64,000 nt of DNA from Gemmata massiliana (GCA_000531095.1 HG799464.1:433472-497471), one strand, 5' to 3'; counted from the first letter of the stretch, positions 26,390 to 36,486 are shown. The notes: generated by a model not told the origin, from the sequence alone. Translations and numbers: made by a program.

Positions 26390-27673
26390 TCACTTGTCCA
26401 ACGGGAGCCCAGCGACTTCTGTCACGCGATCGAAGAACGCCGCGTTGCACGTGTGGTAGAAGATCTCCGCTACTTCCGCGTCCTTGAACGACTTGCGGCA
26501 CCGTTCGACCATCTCGTCGGTCACCTTCCACGGGGCCACGGTGAGCGTCTCGGCCAGTACGAGCGCGGCCTGTTCCGCTTCGGGCAGATCCTTGCGATCG
26601 CCGTCGAGCTTCCAGATGTCGTTTTCGCTCACACCAGCCTTTTTGAGCCGTTCGCGGGCGATCGCGAGGGCGTACCACGCGCGATCGTTGCGCGCGGCTA
26701 CCCACGCAATTTCGGCCTTCAGCTTCGCGCTGAGGGCGCCCTTCTCCATCCCCGCACGCAGCCCCTCGACGCGCCCCTTCGTGGACTTCGGGAACGTGGC
26801 GAGCAGCGCGGCCCAGTTGGGAGCCGCGCCGTTGGTCCACACTTCGGCCGTTGCTTTCGCATCAGCCAGTGGGAGCGTCGCAGTGCGCTTTTCCTTCCAG
26901 ATCGCCTCGACCTTGTCGCGCGCTTCGAGCGGCGGGCGCGCGGCCAGTTTGACCGGCGCGACCGTGGTGGTCTGCTTGGCGTACTTGTCCGAGGTCGGGG
27001 TCTTGAAGGTGCTGAAATCGGCCCGGATGTCGTCCTTCTTGAACCGCGCGCCGTCGGTCTCGGCCGGAATGTTCAGCCCGTCGGTCCAGCGGTTCGTCGA
27101 GTTGTACCCGGCGACCGTGACGAGGATCTCCGCGACTTGCGTCGCGGTGTAGTGCTTTTTGAGCGCCTCAACGTCGGCCGCGGTGACGAGGTGCGGTGTG
27201 TGTGTGAGTTTCCGGGTGAACTCATACGCGGCCCGCTCCTTCGGGGTCGCCTCGCGCCAGTCGCCGTCGAGCGCGGCGATATCGTTGTCGCTCACCCCCG
27301 CCCCGAGGAGCTTGTACTCCTGGTGGCCGAGACAGTAGTAGCAGTTGTTCGCCCGGGACGCGATCCAGAACAACTTCACCTTGAAGGTGTTGTCCAGGGT
27401 CATCGCCGGGTCCGCGTCGCGCCCGGGAGTCGCCCCTGCGGGGCGGGTTTCACGGAGTTCGGCCGGCAGGTAGTAGGCCCGGAACGCGCCGTTGTTAACG
27501 CGCGCGAGCGGGTTCGTCGGGTCGGCCGGGGGCATCGGCAAGCGCGGGGTCGCCTTCTTGTGCTTCTCCAGGAGCGCCTTTTCCTCGTCGCGGGTCAGGC
27601 CGACGGGCTTGGACGTTTCTGGTGGTTCGGCCCCGGGCGCGGAGAGAGCGAGCGCGAGCGTAAGAGTCATCAT
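26390..27673 (-). CDS. Two-domain carboxymuconolactone decarboxylase-like protein (cassette A)
   Basis: 427 residues, paralogous to the protein at 23452-24834. It opens with a hydrophobic stretch MMTLTLALALSAPGAEPP, probably a signal peptide. Domain one (about 95-205) has NNCYYCLGHQ, the AhpD-type CxxC with downstream His. Domain two (about 280-400) reads AEIAWVAARNDRAWYALAIARERL, where the cysteine pair is lost. The start overlaps the stop of the upstream lipoprotein gene by 4 bases (ATGA), which suggests translational coupling and a stable complex or shared function. Confidence 0.82.
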   Translation of the reverse strand: MMTLTLALALSAPGAEPPETSKPVGLTRDEEKALLEKHKKATPRLPMPPADPTNPLARVNNGAFRAYYLPAELRETRPAGATPGRDADPAMTLDNTFKVKLFWIASRANNCYYCLGHQEYKLLGAGVSDNDIAALDGDWREATPKERAAYEFTRKLTHTPHLVTAADVEALKKHYTATQVAEILVTVAGYNSTNRWTDGLNIPAETDGARFKKDDIRADFSTFKTPTSDKYAKQTTTVAPVKLAARPPLEARDKVEAIWKEKRTATLPLADAKATAEVWTNGAAPNWAALLATFPKSTKGRVEGLRAGMEKGALSAKLKAEIAWVAARNDRAWYALAIARERLKKAGVSENDIWKLDGDRKDLPEAEQAALVLAETLTVAPWKVTDEMVERCRKSFKDAEVAEIFYHTCNAAFFDRVTEVAGLPLDK

Positions 27674-28056
27674 GGCTGACGGTCCTCGCGTGTGACAGCG
27701 TATTTGGGTTCGGTAACGACGGCGTAGGCGACCTTTTTCGGGGGCCGCGTGGTCCCGGACTTGTCCTGCATGGTTAGCGTGACGACGTAGCTGTAGCCGG
27801 TCCCACTCTCGCGCGGGTCGCCCTCGATCTTGTAACTGAGCAATTTGGTCCCGCGGTTCAGATCGTCGTCGAGGAACTGGACCGGCGGCGAGGCCGCGGT
27901 GAGTTCCTGGAACGTCTTACCCGCCGCCCACCCGTCGAGCGCCGCGGTGAGTGCGGTGCGGGACGACTCGGGCGTAGCGGCCATCGGGAGCGCTTGAGAG
28001 CCGCCGCACCCGGACGAGCCGAGTGCGGCGATCAGCAGAATCGCGTACTTGCGCAT
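27670..28056 (-). CDS. Small lipoprotein of unknown function (cassette A)
   Basis: 128 residues. MRKYAILLIAALGSSGCGG carries a lipobox (GSSGC), so the mature protein starts at a lipidated cysteine. The start was placed at the ATG at 28056; the frame extends upstream but would overlap the DUF1559 gene. It is paralogous to 24886-25257. Spacing to the DUF1559 gene is 20 bases and it overlaps the CMD gene by 4, so the three genes are very likely one operon. Confidence 0.82.
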   Translation of the reverse strand: MRKYAILLIAALGSSGCGGSQALPMAATPESSRTALTAALDGWAAGKTFQELTAASPPVQFLDDDLNRGTKLLSYKIEGDPRESGTGYSYVVTLTMQDKSGTTRPPKKVAYAVVTEPKYAVTREDRQP

Positions 28057-28076
28057 GGTCTGATCCTTTGGGTGGG

Positions 28077-29048
28077 TCACTGGTTGGCGAGCACTTCGCC
28101 CCCGGCCATCGAACCCATCCCGCGCCAGGTCGCGAGCTGAATCGAGTTGTTCACGAACCGGACCGACCCGTCGCACATGGCGAGGTTCACGCCGTTGGTG
28201 TGCGTGCTGCGGGCCGCCGTACCGATGCGCCCGCCCGGGTACATGCAGGACCGCGAGTTCGGCGGGCCGACGTGGAAATAGACCGTCGTGGAGTGGTACC
28301 CGTAGATCCACGGGGCGCCCGTGTTGTACATCCCGTTGTACTGTGCGTTTTGATAGCCCACCGATTCGCACATCTGAACCGCTTCGTCCGCGTTCGCCGG
28401 GTACAGGCCCACCGACTGCCCGAGCCGCTGTGTGTTGTGCGGGGAGAACGCGCCGGCGTTAAAGCTGCCCACCGGGTGCTCGCTGACCATCGCGGTGTTG
28501 CTGGTGCCGTCCGTGATGGCCGTAATCTTCGTCGCGCTGTTGACAAAGAACGGGCCGTTCGGCGCCGGGAACCCGTAGTTCGTGTTCGACGGGTCGGTGG
28601 ACGGCATGCCCCAGAGGAGGCCGCTGCCCTGGTTCACGCGGTAGTTGTTCTGCGCCCACGCGGCCGGCACGGAACTGCCCGAGTCGGACGGGCAGACGAA
28701 GGTCTTGATCTTCGTAGCCGCGGCGGTCGCGTTCGCCGCGTTGTCATACGGAAGGGTGAAATTAATCAGTTTGTAGACGTTGTCCTGCTCGATGTAGGGC
28801 AGGATGTAAGCGTGGGCCGAGAAGTTGTTGTTGTCCCGGGCCGCGGGGAGCTTATTGACCGCATCGTGGTACGAGTGCAGCGCGATGGCCATTTGCTTGA
28901 GGTTGTTCGAGCACTGCATGCGCGCGGCGGCCTCGCGCACCTTCTGAACCGCCGGGAGGAGCAAACCGATAAGAATCGCGATAATGGCAATTACGACGAG
29001 CAGTTCGATCAGTGTAAAACCGGCCCTACGAGAGAATGAGCGCAACAT
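28077..29048 (-). CDS. DUF1559 pseudopilin-like protein (cassette A)
   Basis: 323 residues. Leader [10 protein letters not shown] precedes the prepilin-like helix [21 protein letters not shown]1559 follows ([23 protein letters not shown]) and the H-x9-D-G signature is [17 protein letters not shown] near residue 295. It is a clear paralogue of 25319-26284 but diverges in the middle ([25 protein letters not shown]). The longest frame would add 62 residues, but the leader fixes the start at 29048. It is the first gene of cassette A. Confidence 0.9.
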   Translation of the reverse strand: MLRSFSRRAGFTLIELLVVIAIIAILIGLLLPAVQKVREAAARMQCSNNLKQMAIALHSYHDAVNKLPAARDNNNFSAHAYILPYIEQDNVYKLINFTLPYDNAANATAAATKIKTFVCPSDSGSSVPAAWAQNNYRVNQGSGLLWGMPSTDPSNTNYGFPAPNGPFFVNSATKITAITDGTSNTAMVSEHPVGSFNAGAFSPHNTQRLGQSVGLYPANADEAVQMCESVGYQNAQYNGMYNTGAPWIYGYHSTTVYFHVGPPNSRSCMYPGGRIGTAARSTHTNGVNLAMCDGSVRFVNNSIQLATWRGMGSMAGGEVLANQ

Positions 29049-29245
29049 AATGGAGACTCTGTCAGAGTAAATGAAGAAGAACAATCGACACGTGAATACC
29101 CAACCCGGCAGCCGGGCGCGCGGAGAGGCTTCCAAGTCAGAAAGGGAACGTTTGCCGTCAACGCGAACGGGCGAGTGTCCAATGTGCGCGGCCAAACCGA
29201 TCCGAAATCGGCGCAGCGGCGCGCAATGGAGCAAAGTTGACGGGA

Positions 29246-29650
29246 TTAGCCAAGTCGCGGTGGATGGAAGATCGAGAATGACCGAAGGATAGGTCGCGGA
29301 GAAGACGGGTCGCGGTCAAACGATTGATCTGGCGCTCCCCCTTCGGACAGGGAGAAACACTGAACTTGGTCTTTAGCCTGAATCGAAGTCGTTGGCGCCG
29401 ACGACACCGGGAACGAATCACGCAACGGAGCGCCGGAACAATTCGGCCCCTGGCACGGACACGGTGCCGGTACCGAATCGGATCGTTCGGCGGGCACGGC
29501 TTGTGAGCTCGAGTTCGATTCGAGAAGTGGCGAGAATCCCCCCGACGAATGCCCCCCACACCGGGCTTCGGCCCGGTTCGGAGACAGGCAGGCGAGCGCG
29601 ATCAGCGCAATGCCCCACCCGCAACGGCGGAGGAGAAAGGGAGAGATCAT
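29246..29650 (-). CDS. Small secreted cysteine-containing protein
   Basis: 134 residues, not recognised. A signal peptide is evident ([29 protein letters not shown], cleavage near 29). The mature part is Ser/Pro-rich with several Cys ([21 protein letters not shown]) and no clear domain. It lies upstream of the DUF1559 cassette with a 197-base gap, so it is probably separate. Coding status rests on the signal peptide and the uninterrupted frame; opposite-strand frames here have no such support. Confidence 0.55.
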   Translation of the reverse strand: MISPFLLRRCGWGIALIALACLSPNRAEARCGGHSSGGFSPLLESNSSSQAVPAERSDSVPAPCPCQGPNCSGAPLRDSFPVSSAPTTSIQAKDQVQCFSLSEGGAPDQSFDRDPSSPRPILRSFSIFHPPRLG

Positions 29651-29793
29651 CGTCTTCTTGCGAGAATTACTTGCACCGCAAATCTAGCCAGAACCCGGAC
29701 GAGATACAACTAGAAATTCGTCTACGCCTCCAATTCTCTGGTTGCGATCCCTTCCTGACCTGTCGGAGTTCCCGGCTATTTGCTCCGTATTGC

Positions 29794-30258
29794 TCAGGCG
29801 TCCGGGCGCCCGCGATCGGCGAATGTGCGGAGGACCGCGTACAGCTCGTTCGGCGGCAGCGGTTTGGCGAAGTGCAAGTCGAATCCGGCGTCGGCCATTC
29901 GCTCCAACGAGTTGTAGTCCCCCAGAGCGGTCAGCGCGACCAGGAGCTGGGACTCGCTGCCCGGTCGATCTCGGAGCCGGCGTGCCAGTTCGCACCCGTC
30001 GATCCGCGGCATGGAGATATCGAGTACGCAGACTTGGGGATTGAACTGCTCGACTCGCGCGAGTGCGGTCGCGGCGTCGTGGGCCACGAGCACCTCGCAC
30101 CCGACCATTTCGAGGATGGTGCCGAGTGAATCGGCCGCGTCGACGTTATCGTCTACACACAGAACGCGCAGACCGCGCGGGGGTAGCGCGGGGCCTTCGA
30201 TTGTGTTTTCGGCCGGGGCGGGGACTATCGTGGAACCGGTCGAGGTGGAAATGCTCAT
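29794..30258 (-). CDS. Single-domain response regulator (CheY-like receiver)
   Basis: 154 residues. A Ser/Thr/Pro-rich leader of about 28 residues precedes the receiver domain: LRVLCVDDNVDAADSL has the acidic pair, VCVLDISMPRIDG has the phosphoacceptor Asp and the following Met-Pro, LLVALTAL the conserved Thr, and FAKPLPPNEL the Lys-Pro switch. No output domain follows, so it acts through protein contacts, as in phosphorelays or hybrid-kinase partners. No histidine kinase is adjacent. Confidence 0.88.
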   Translation of the reverse strand: MSISTSTGSTIVPAPAENTIEGPALPPRGLRVLCVDDNVDAADSLGTILEMVGCEVLVAHDAATALARVEQFNPQVCVLDISMPRIDGCELARRLRDRPGSESQLLVALTALGDYNSLERMADAGFDLHFAKPLPPNELYAVLRTFADRGRPDA

Positions 30259-30367
30259 CGTCTGATCGATCCGAGTAAGCGGGCGCCCGTTCGGGCCAGT
30301 TCACCCGCGCCGAATGCCGGCACAGGACGGAACCACGAACGAAGCAACCCGCGCGCCGACAAGCGCC

Positions 30368-31822
30368 TCACGCGATCAGATCCTTGATAACGTGCTGCTC
30401 CTCCACGCCAGTAAGCCGTTGGTCGAGCCCCTGGAACTTGTACGTGAACTTCGAGTGATCGATCCCCATCAGGTGCAGAACGGTCGCGTTGATGTCGTTC
30501 ACATGGGCCGGCTTCTCGGTCACGTTGTAGCTGAAGTCGTCCGTCTCGCCGTAGACTTGCCCGCCCTTAATCCCCCCTCCGGCGAGCCACATGCAGAAGT
30601 TCCGTGGGTGGTGATCGCGGCCGTAGTTCGTCTTCGACAGCCCGCCCTGACTGTACACCGTGCGCCCGAACTCGCCGCCGCACACAACGAGCGTGCTATC
30701 GAGCAGCCCCTTCTGCTTTAAGTCCGCGAGCAGGGCGGCTGTTGGCTGGTCCGTGTCCTTGCACTGCGAACGGATCTCGCCGGGCAAATTGCCGTGCTGG
30801 TCCCACCCACGGTGAAGGATCTGCACCGCACGGACTCCACGTTCCACCAGCCGGCGCGCGAGGAGCGCACTTGCGGCGAACGAACCAGGCTTTTTCACGT
30901 CTGGGCCGTACATTTCGAGCGTCTTCGCCGGCTCTTTCGAGAGATCGGTGAGATCGGGAACGCTCGTCTGCATCCGAAACGCCATCTCGTAAGCGGACGT
31001 CCGCGTGAGCGTTTCCGGATCGCCGTACTTATCGAACGCCTTCTTGTTCAGCGAGCCGAGCGTGTCGAGCATCGCGCGGCGGCTCGCTTCGCTGACGCCG
31101 TCGGGGTTCTGCACGTACAGAACCGGGTCGCCCACACTCCGAAGCGCGACGCCGCTGTACTTACCCGGCAGGAACCCGCTGGCCCACATGCGCGAGAACA
31201 GCGCTTGCGCCGCAGCGCCCGAACTCCAGTACGGCGTGAACACCACGAACGCGGGGAGGTCGTTGCTCTCGCTCCCCAGCCCGTAAGAGAGCCACGAGCC
31301 GATACTCGGCTTCCCCGGCACTTCGCTCCCGGTCATCACGAACGTGCAAGCCGGGTCGTGGTTGATCGCGTTCGTGTGAACGCTCTTCACGAGCGCGATC
31401 TCGTCGACCCACTTTGCGGTGTGTGGAAGCAGTTCACTTGCCCACATCCCGCACTTCCCGTGCTGCGCGAACTTGAACATCGACGGCGCGACCGGCAGAC
31501 GTGATTGCCCGCTCGTCATGGTTGTGATGCGCTGGCCCTTGCGGACACTCTCCGGCAAGTCCTTGTCGAACTGGTCGATGAGTTTGGGCTTGTGGTCCCA
31601 CGTATCGAGCTGGCTCGGCCCACCGTTCAAGTGGAGGTAAATGACGGCCTTGGCCTTCGGCGCGTGGTGCGGGTAACCGGGCAGAGGTGGGTGAACGGGG
31701 GCAACCGCCTTCGGCGCAGCGCCGCTCGCGCGATTCCCCGCGAGTAGCGCCATCGCCAGCCCACCGATCTGTAACCCGGAGGTACCGAAGAACTGCCGGC
31801 GCGTAAGGTCGAAAGGGTGCAT
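30368..31822 (-). CDS. DUF1501 protein (secreted, Tat-type leader)
   Basis: 484 residues. The leader [21 protein letters not shown] carries the twin-arginine pattern RRQFF, so the folded protein is probably exported by Tat. The DUF1501 body belongs to the alkaline-phosphatase/sulfatase-like superfamily: [23 protein letters not shown] (about 55), [29 protein letters not shown] (about 145), and a late [15 protein letters not shown] with [19 protein letters not shown]. It is downstream of, and cotranscribed with, the PSCyt1/DUF1549/DUF1553 gene (45-base gap), a pairing found throughout planctomycetes. Confidence 0.92.
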   Translation of the reverse strand: MHPFDLTRRQFFGTSGLQIGGLAMALLAGNRASGAAPKAVAPVHPPLPGYPHHAPKAKAVIYLHLNGGPSQLDTWDHKPKLIDQFDKDLPESVRKGQRITTMTSGQSRLPVAPSMFKFAQHGKCGMWASELLPHTAKWVDEIALVKSVHTNAINHDPACTFVMTGSEVPGKPSIGSWLSYGLGSESNDLPAFVVFTPYWSSGAAAQALFSRMWASGFLPGKYSGVALRSVGDPVLYVQNPDGVSEASRRAMLDTLGSLNKKAFDKYGDPETLTRTSAYEMAFRMQTSVPDLTDLSKEPAKTLEMYGPDVKKPGSFAASALLARRLVERGVRAVQILHRGWDQHGNLPGEIRSQCKDTDQPTAALLADLKQKGLLDSTLVVCGGEFGRTVYSQGGLSKTNYGRDHHPRNFCMWLAGGGIKGGQVYGETDDFSYNVTEKPAHVNDINATVLHLMGIDHSKFTYKFQGLDQRLTGVEEQHVIKDLIA

Positions 31823-31867
31823 TCGAGTTCTCTTTGTTTTGTGAGGCGGACAGCGACGGCGCACCGA

Positions 31868-34800
31868 CTAATTCCGTGTGACGGCTTCGTCCAAGTTCAG
31901 CACGAGGTTCGCGATCATCGTCCACGCGGCCGTGTCCGCGTCCGACGCGATGCCCTTCGGCTTCGATTCGCCCGCGAGCACGACCTTTTTGGCCAGTTCC
32001 GGCTTCGCCGCGAACATCTCGCGTTGCGTGGCGAGCGCCTCCGTGACGAGCTTGAGTTCGTCCGCGTCCGGCTTGCGACTCAGCACGGTTCGGTAAAGGA
32101 ACGCGACGCGGTCCTCGGTCGTTTTCCCGCCTTCGGCCAGTGCCAGTTCCGCGAGCGCGCGGGCGGCCTCGAAGTGCTGCACATCGTTCATCAGTTGCAA
32201 TGCCTGGAGCGGCGTGTTGGTACGGTCGCGCCCGGCGCAGAGTTGTTCGCGGTTGGTCGCGTCGAAGTTTGTGAGGAACGGCGCTGGAGCAGTGCGCTTG
32301 ATGAAGACGTACAGGCTGCGCCGGTAAAGCGCTTCGCCGTGATCCTGGAGGTAGTATCGCGTGTTGCTGTCCGCGTAGCCGACCGGCTCCCAGATGTTCG
32401 GTGGCTGGTACGGGTTCACCCCGCGCCCGCCCATCTGGTTGCTCATCAGCCCGCTCACGAACAGTGCGTTGTCGCGGAGTTGCTCGGCGTCGAGTCGGAA
32501 CCGCGGTCCGCGTGACAGGAACCGGTTCGCCGGGTCTTTCGCACGCACTTCAGCGGATTGACTCGCGTCGCGCTTGAACGCCTCGGTCATCACCAGGAGC
32601 TTCACAAGTTTCTTGGTGTCCCAGTGGGACGCATATTCACTCGCGAGCCAGTCGAGCAATTCCGGGTGGCTCGGTGGTTCGCCCTGTGAACCGAAATCGG
32701 AACTCGTCTTCACGAGTCCGGTACCAAAGAACTGCTGCCACAACCGATTCGCTGCGACACGGGCCGTGAGTGGATTTTCGGGAGCCGTGATCCAGTTGGC
32801 GAGGTCGAGCCGGGTCGCGCGCTTCTTGGGATCGGCCGGTTTGAGCGGCGGGAGCACATTCGGGACACCGGGGACGACCTTATCGCCCTTTTTGTCGTAC
32901 TGACCGCGGAGCATCACGAACGCGTCGCGCGGAACGGGCAAATCGCGGAACACCATCGTGCCCGGAATCGCGTCGGCCGCGATGAAGTGCTCCGCCCGCG
33001 CCTTTTCCCATTCCGCACGGCGCAGGTTCAGTTCCTCCGTGGCGGGGCGCGCGACGTGAGCGAGGTAAAACGCTCGGAGTTTGGCCGCGTCCGTTTCCGC
33101 GTGCGGCTTCGACGGACCATTGACCGCGATCGTTTTCAGGTCCGCGGGGAGTTCGGGTGGAGCCTTCCCGTTCAGCGACTTCCACCACACCTGGAACGAC
33201 GCCAGCACATCGGTAGACGGAACGCTCTGTCCCTTAAAGGCCACCGCGTCCCAATAAACGACCCCGCTGTGCTCCTGGAGCGTGAGCGAGGAGACGGATT
33301 GCCCCTCTTTTAGCCCGAGATCAGCGAGAGACACACTCAACTTCGCCCACTCGCCCGCCTTCGGGAGCGCTCCGAGTCGCGTTCCGAGGCTCCCAGGAGT
33401 GGATTCGTTCCCCCACCAGAGTTTCTTGCCGCCCGAAAGCTGTAACGTGATCGCGTGAGGCGGTTGCTTCGGGTCGATGTAAACCCAGGCTTCCAGAGTC
33501 GCGGCCCCGGGCACTCGGATCGCACTGCGGAACTGAATCACGTCCTCATGAAAGAACGTGTTCGCTTGCCGCAGCACTCGGCGCCCGGAGTGCGCCCGGA
33601 ACGGCGGGTCGGTCACCCAATCGGCCGAATTACGGGTCGTGTTCCGGTTCGTTGCGCCGGGCGGGAATGCGTCATCAAACAGAACGTCGCGTACCTCAAC
33701 GGGCTTCGCAGAAGCAGTTGTTGCAGGATCGGCGTATTTCACGGATCCTGCGACCTTTTCCAGCGCGACGCGGGCATCCTGCTCCGCTTTCGCTGCCGCT
33801 TCGAGCGCGGTCTTTTGGGTCGGAGTCGGCACTTTTACGAACGGTCCGGTTGTGCTGACGTTGCTGTCGAGCGCGGGGTCGGCCCCGGAGTAGAAGAACG
33901 CATAGAGCGAGTAGTATTCCTTCGTCGAAATCGGATCGAACTTGTGGTCATGACAGACCGCACACCCGGCCGTGAGCCCGAGGAACGCCTGCGTCGCGGT
34001 CGTGGCTCGATCGACCGCGTTGCGGTACAGCCACTCTTCATCGATCGAACCGCCCTCCCCCGTCGTCACGTTGCACCGGCTAAACCCGGTCGCGGTGAGT
34101 TGGTCGTTCGTCGGGTTCGGGAGCAGATCGCCCGCGAGTTGATAAACGGTGAACTTGTCGAACGGCAGGTTCTCGTTGAACGCCTTGACCACCCAGTCGC
34201 GGTACTTCCACATCAGCCGTTCGTTGTCGAGGTGCAGCCCGTGCGTGTCGGCGTACCGGGCCACATCGAGCCAGTGGCGCGCCATCTCCTCGCCGAACCG
34301 CGGCGATGCGAGGTAGCGGTCCACCATCTTCTCGTAAGCGTTCGGGGCCTTGTCCGCGAGGAACTCGTCCAGTTCCTTGACCGTGGGCGGCAACCCGGTT
34401 AGCGCGAACGACACACGGCGGATCAGCGTCTCGCGGTTCGCTTCCGGAGTCGGCTTCAGCCCCTCTTTCCGGAGCCGGTTGAGAAGGAACGCATCGATCG
34501 GGTTGCGACCCTCGGGCGCCTTCGGGCGCTGAATCGTTTCAAACGACCAGTGTTTCTGGTACTTCGCCCCCTGTGCGATCCAGAGACGCAGCGTCTCTTT
34601 TTGGGCGGCGCTGAGCTTCTTGTTAGTGTGCGGGGGCGGCATCACGCTTTCGGCGTCGTCGGTCATGATGCGAGCCCAGACCTCACTTTTCTTCAAATCG
34701 CCGGGCTTGATCGGGAACGTGCCCTCGCGCGCGGCGAATGCGTCTTCGGGGACGTCTAGCCGCAATTTGGCCTTGCGCGATTTAGGATCGAACCCGTGGC

Positions 34801-35038
34801 ACGCGAAACACGCATCTGAGAGAATCGGTCGCACGTCGCGGTTGAACTCGATCACGCGCTCGGGCGCCGGAGCCTTGGAAGAACCTCTCCCCCCGGCCCC
34901 CTCCCCTAAAAAGGGAGGGGGAAAAATACCAACGTTGGTGCTTCCAATCCCTCCCTTTTGAGGGGTAATCGGGGCGGGTTCTGCGCCGCGCACAGCAACG
35001 AGGCACAATAGAAGCGCGATCAGTGACAAGTATTTCAT
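31868..35038 (-). CDS. PSCyt1-DUF1549-DUF1553 planctomycete cytochrome
   Basis: 1056 residues with a signal peptide (MKYLSLIALLLCLVAVRG). A single haem c motif CFACH lies in RPILSDACFACHGFDPKSRKAKLRLD (about 78-103), the planctomycete-type PSCyt1. DUF1549 follows (about 170-370, with FGEEMARHWLDVARYADTHG), then a carbohydrate-binding-like middle domain (AATLEAWVYIDPKQPPHAIT) and DUF1553 (about 770-1040, NPLTARVAANRLWQQFFGTGLVKTSSDFG). Residues about 25-55 come from a translated GC-rich repeat between the signal peptide and PSCyt1. The start at 35038 is fixed by the signal peptide. Operon partner is the DUF1501 gene. Confidence 0.92.
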   Translation of the reverse strand: MKYLSLIALLLCLVAVRGAEPAPITPQKGGIGSTNVGIFPPPFLGEGAGGRGSSKAPAPERVIEFNRDVRPILSDACFACHGFDPKSRKAKLRLDVPEDAFAAREGTFPIKPGDLKKSEVWARIMTDDAESVMPPPHTNKKLSAAQKETLRLWIAQGAKYQKHWSFETIQRPKAPEGRNPIDAFLLNRLRKEGLKPTPEANRETLIRRVSFALTGLPPTVKELDEFLADKAPNAYEKMVDRYLASPRFGEEMARHWLDVARYADTHGLHLDNERLMWKYRDWVVKAFNENLPFDKFTVYQLAGDLLPNPTNDQLTATGFSRCNVTTGEGGSIDEEWLYRNAVDRATTATQAFLGLTAGCAVCHDHKFDPISTKEYYSLYAFFYSGADPALDSNVSTTGPFVKVPTPTQKTALEAAAKAEQDARVALEKVAGSVKYADPATTASAKPVEVRDVLFDDAFPPGATNRNTTRNSADWVTDPPFRAHSGRRVLRQANTFFHEDVIQFRSAIRVPGAATLEAWVYIDPKQPPHAITLQLSGGKKLWWGNESTPGSLGTRLGALPKAGEWAKLSVSLADLGLKEGQSVSSLTLQEHSGVVYWDAVAFKGQSVPSTDVLASFQVWWKSLNGKAPPELPADLKTIAVNGPSKPHAETDAAKLRAFYLAHVARPATEELNLRRAEWEKARAEHFIAADAIPGTMVFRDLPVPRDAFVMLRGQYDKKGDKVVPGVPNVLPPLKPADPKKRATRLDLANWITAPENPLTARVAANRLWQQFFGTGLVKTSSDFGSQGEPPSHPELLDWLASEYASHWDTKKLVKLLVMTEAFKRDASQSAEVRAKDPANRFLSRGPRFRLDAEQLRDNALFVSGLMSNQMGGRGVNPYQPPNIWEPVGYADSNTRYYLQDHGEALYRRSLYVFIKRTAPAPFLTNFDATNREQLCAGRDRTNTPLQALQLMNDVQHFEAARALAELALAEGGKTTEDRVAFLYRTVLSRKPDADELKLVTEALATQREMFAAKPELAKKVVLAGESKPKGIASDADTAAWTMIANLVLNLDEAVTRN
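34881..34972. repeat. GC-rich hairpin repeat translated in frame in the PSCyt1 gene
   Basis: Contains a perfect 9-bp stem (34897-34905 with 34913-34921) and a second CCCTCCC/GAGGGG near 34948-34965. In the gene it gives PQKGGIGSTNVGIFPPPFLG and EGAGGRG. It is of the same general type as the insert in selB. Boundaries are approximate. Confidence 0.6.
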
Positions 35039-35247
35039 GGTCGCGAATGTCGGAAGAGGGCGCACCGGTGGTGGGAAGTTGATGGAAACAGTTTCTGGGG
35101 CGGTTGTCAATAAAGATCGAGTCGAGATGTTGTTCCGGTGGCGTCGGCGCGGACGGGTCCGCGCGGTTGGGTTCCCCCAAATCACCCCTTCTTCGCCCGG
35201 GCGTTATTCTTAAGATTGCCTCCGACAAACCCTCCCGGAGACCTCAC

Positions 35248-36339
35248 ATGACGCCGTTACAGTCACTCGCCGCCACCGGCACCAAATTGTGGCTCGATTC
35301 CGTCGACCCGGAACTGATTAAGTTGAACCGGTCGCAGGGCGCCACGGGCGCGACCTCGAACCCGATCATCATCGCCGGGCTGCTCGAAGACAAGAAGAAC
35401 CTGGACGCGGGCAAGCCCGGCCGGTTCGATGCGGACATGAAGACGTTCTTCGACCAGGGCCTCAACGACGAGGCCGTCGCGTGGGCCATGACCGACAAGC
35501 TGGTGAAGCAGGCCCAGGACGTCTTCACCGACGTGTGGGCCAGCACCAACGGGGACGACGGCTGGGTGAGCTTCGAGCTGGACCCGCTGCTCGAAGATAA
35601 GGCCCAGACGAAGAACACCGCGGAGCGCACGGAAGAGTACATCCGGCTCGGGAAGAAGTGGGCCGCGGGCCACACGAACCGCATGATTAAGGTTCCCGCC
35701 ACGCCGGGCGGTTTGGGGGCGATCGAAGAACTGGTCGCGTCCGGGGTCGCGGTCAACATCACGCTGATTTTCAGCGAGCGCCAGTACAAGCTCGCTCAAC
35801 AGGCCGCGTGGCGCGGGGTCCAGCGCCGCAGCGACAAGCAGAACGTGAAGACCGTGTACAGCATCTTCGTGAGCCGCGTGGACGTGTACACCGAAGAGCA
35901 CGTTCCGAACCTCTCGCCCGCGGCGCAGGGCCAGGTCGGGATCGTGAACGCCAAGCGCATCTGGAAGATGAACAAGGACTTCTGGGCCGACAAGGGGCTG
36001 GCCCGCAAGCAGGAACTGATCTTCGCCAGCACCGGCGCGAAGAAGACCGCGAAGAACCCCAACCCGGACCCGGTCAAGTACGTCGCCGCGTTCGCCGGGT
36101 CGGACATCGAAACGAACCCGCCGGAAACCAACGACGCCGTCGCGAAGACCAACCCGCCGCACGTGTTCACCCGGCAAGTCGATCAGATGCCGCCGGCCGA
36201 AGTGCTGGCCGACATCGACGCGAAGGTCGACAACGCAAAGATGGAAGAGACGCTGATGTCCGAAGGGCTGGCCAAGTTCGCCGACCCGCACAAGAAGCTG
36301 ATCGAGCTGATCGGTAAGAAGCGCGCCGCGCTGAAGTAA
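35248..36339 (+). CDS. tal: Transaldolase
   Basis: 363 residues, the size of TalA/B-type and actinobacterial Tal enzymes. It transfers a dihydroxyacetone unit between sugar phosphates in the non-oxidative pentose phosphate pathway, in the cytoplasm. Signature segments: [14 protein letters not shown] and [16 protein letters not shown] near the N terminus; the Schiff-base lysine is in [15 protein letters not shown] (about 147); [15 protein letters not shown] follows (about 168). ATG at 35248 has GGAG 9 bases upstream; the longer frame upstream runs into the divergent cytochrome gene's promoter region. It ends before a strong hairpin. Confidence 0.92.
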   Translation: MTPLQSLAATGTKLWLDSVDPELIKLNRSQGATGATSNPIIIAGLLEDKKNLDAGKPGRFDADMKTFFDQGLNDEAVAWAMTDKLVKQAQDVFTDVWASTNGDDGWVSFELDPLLEDKAQTKNTAERTEEYIRLGKKWAAGHTNRMIKVPATPGGLGAIEELVASGVAVNITLIFSERQYKLAQQAAWRGVQRRSDKQNVKTVYSIFVSRVDVYTEEHVPNLSPAAQGQVGIVNAKRIWKMNKDFWADKGLARKQELIFASTGAKKTAKNPNPDPVKYVAAFAGSDIETNPPETNDAVAKTNPPHVFTRQVDQMPPAEVLADIDAKVDNAKMEETLMSEGLAKFADPHKKLIELIGKKRAALK

Positions 36340-36354
36340 TCGTGTGCAAACGAT

Positions 36355-36392
36355 AACGGGGCGCGGGACGAAGAATCGTCCCGCGCCCCGTT
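36355..36392. terminator. Strong bidirectional hairpin terminator
   Basis: Perfect 16-bp stem (36355-36370 with 36377-36392), 6-nt loop, then TTGTTATT. It separates the transaldolase gene from the minus-strand tRNA and RNA-ligase group. Confidence 0.82.
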
Positions 36393-36401
36393 GTTATTGA
36401 G

Positions 36402-36470
36402 AGACGCCGTTGGGAGTTGAACCCACTCCGAACGCTTTGCAGGCGCCCGCCCGACCCGTCGGTCGGCGTC
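36402..36470 (-). tRNA. tRNA-Cys(GCA)-like gene with an unusual D-arm
   Basis: Read on the minus strand: a perfect 7-bp acceptor stem (36464-36470 with 36403-36409), an anticodon loop CTGCAAA giving anticodon GCA on a stem with two G-U pairs, a T-loop TTCAACT with four of five stem pairs, and discriminator U73, which is invariant in tRNA-Cys. The D-arm is abnormal: only 16 bases separate the acceptor and anticodon stems, and they fold best as CGAC/GTCG with a 2-nt loop. No CCA is encoded. It may be a divergent, decayed or mis-sequenced tRNA-Cys. Confidence 0.5.
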
Positions 36471-36486
36471 TTTGCTGCTCGGGCTG

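Noticed and set aside
29392-30129. A 245-codon plus-strand frame across the response regulator gene
   Set aside because: The minus strand encodes a canonical receiver domain and a signal-peptide protein in the same region; the plus frame has no features.
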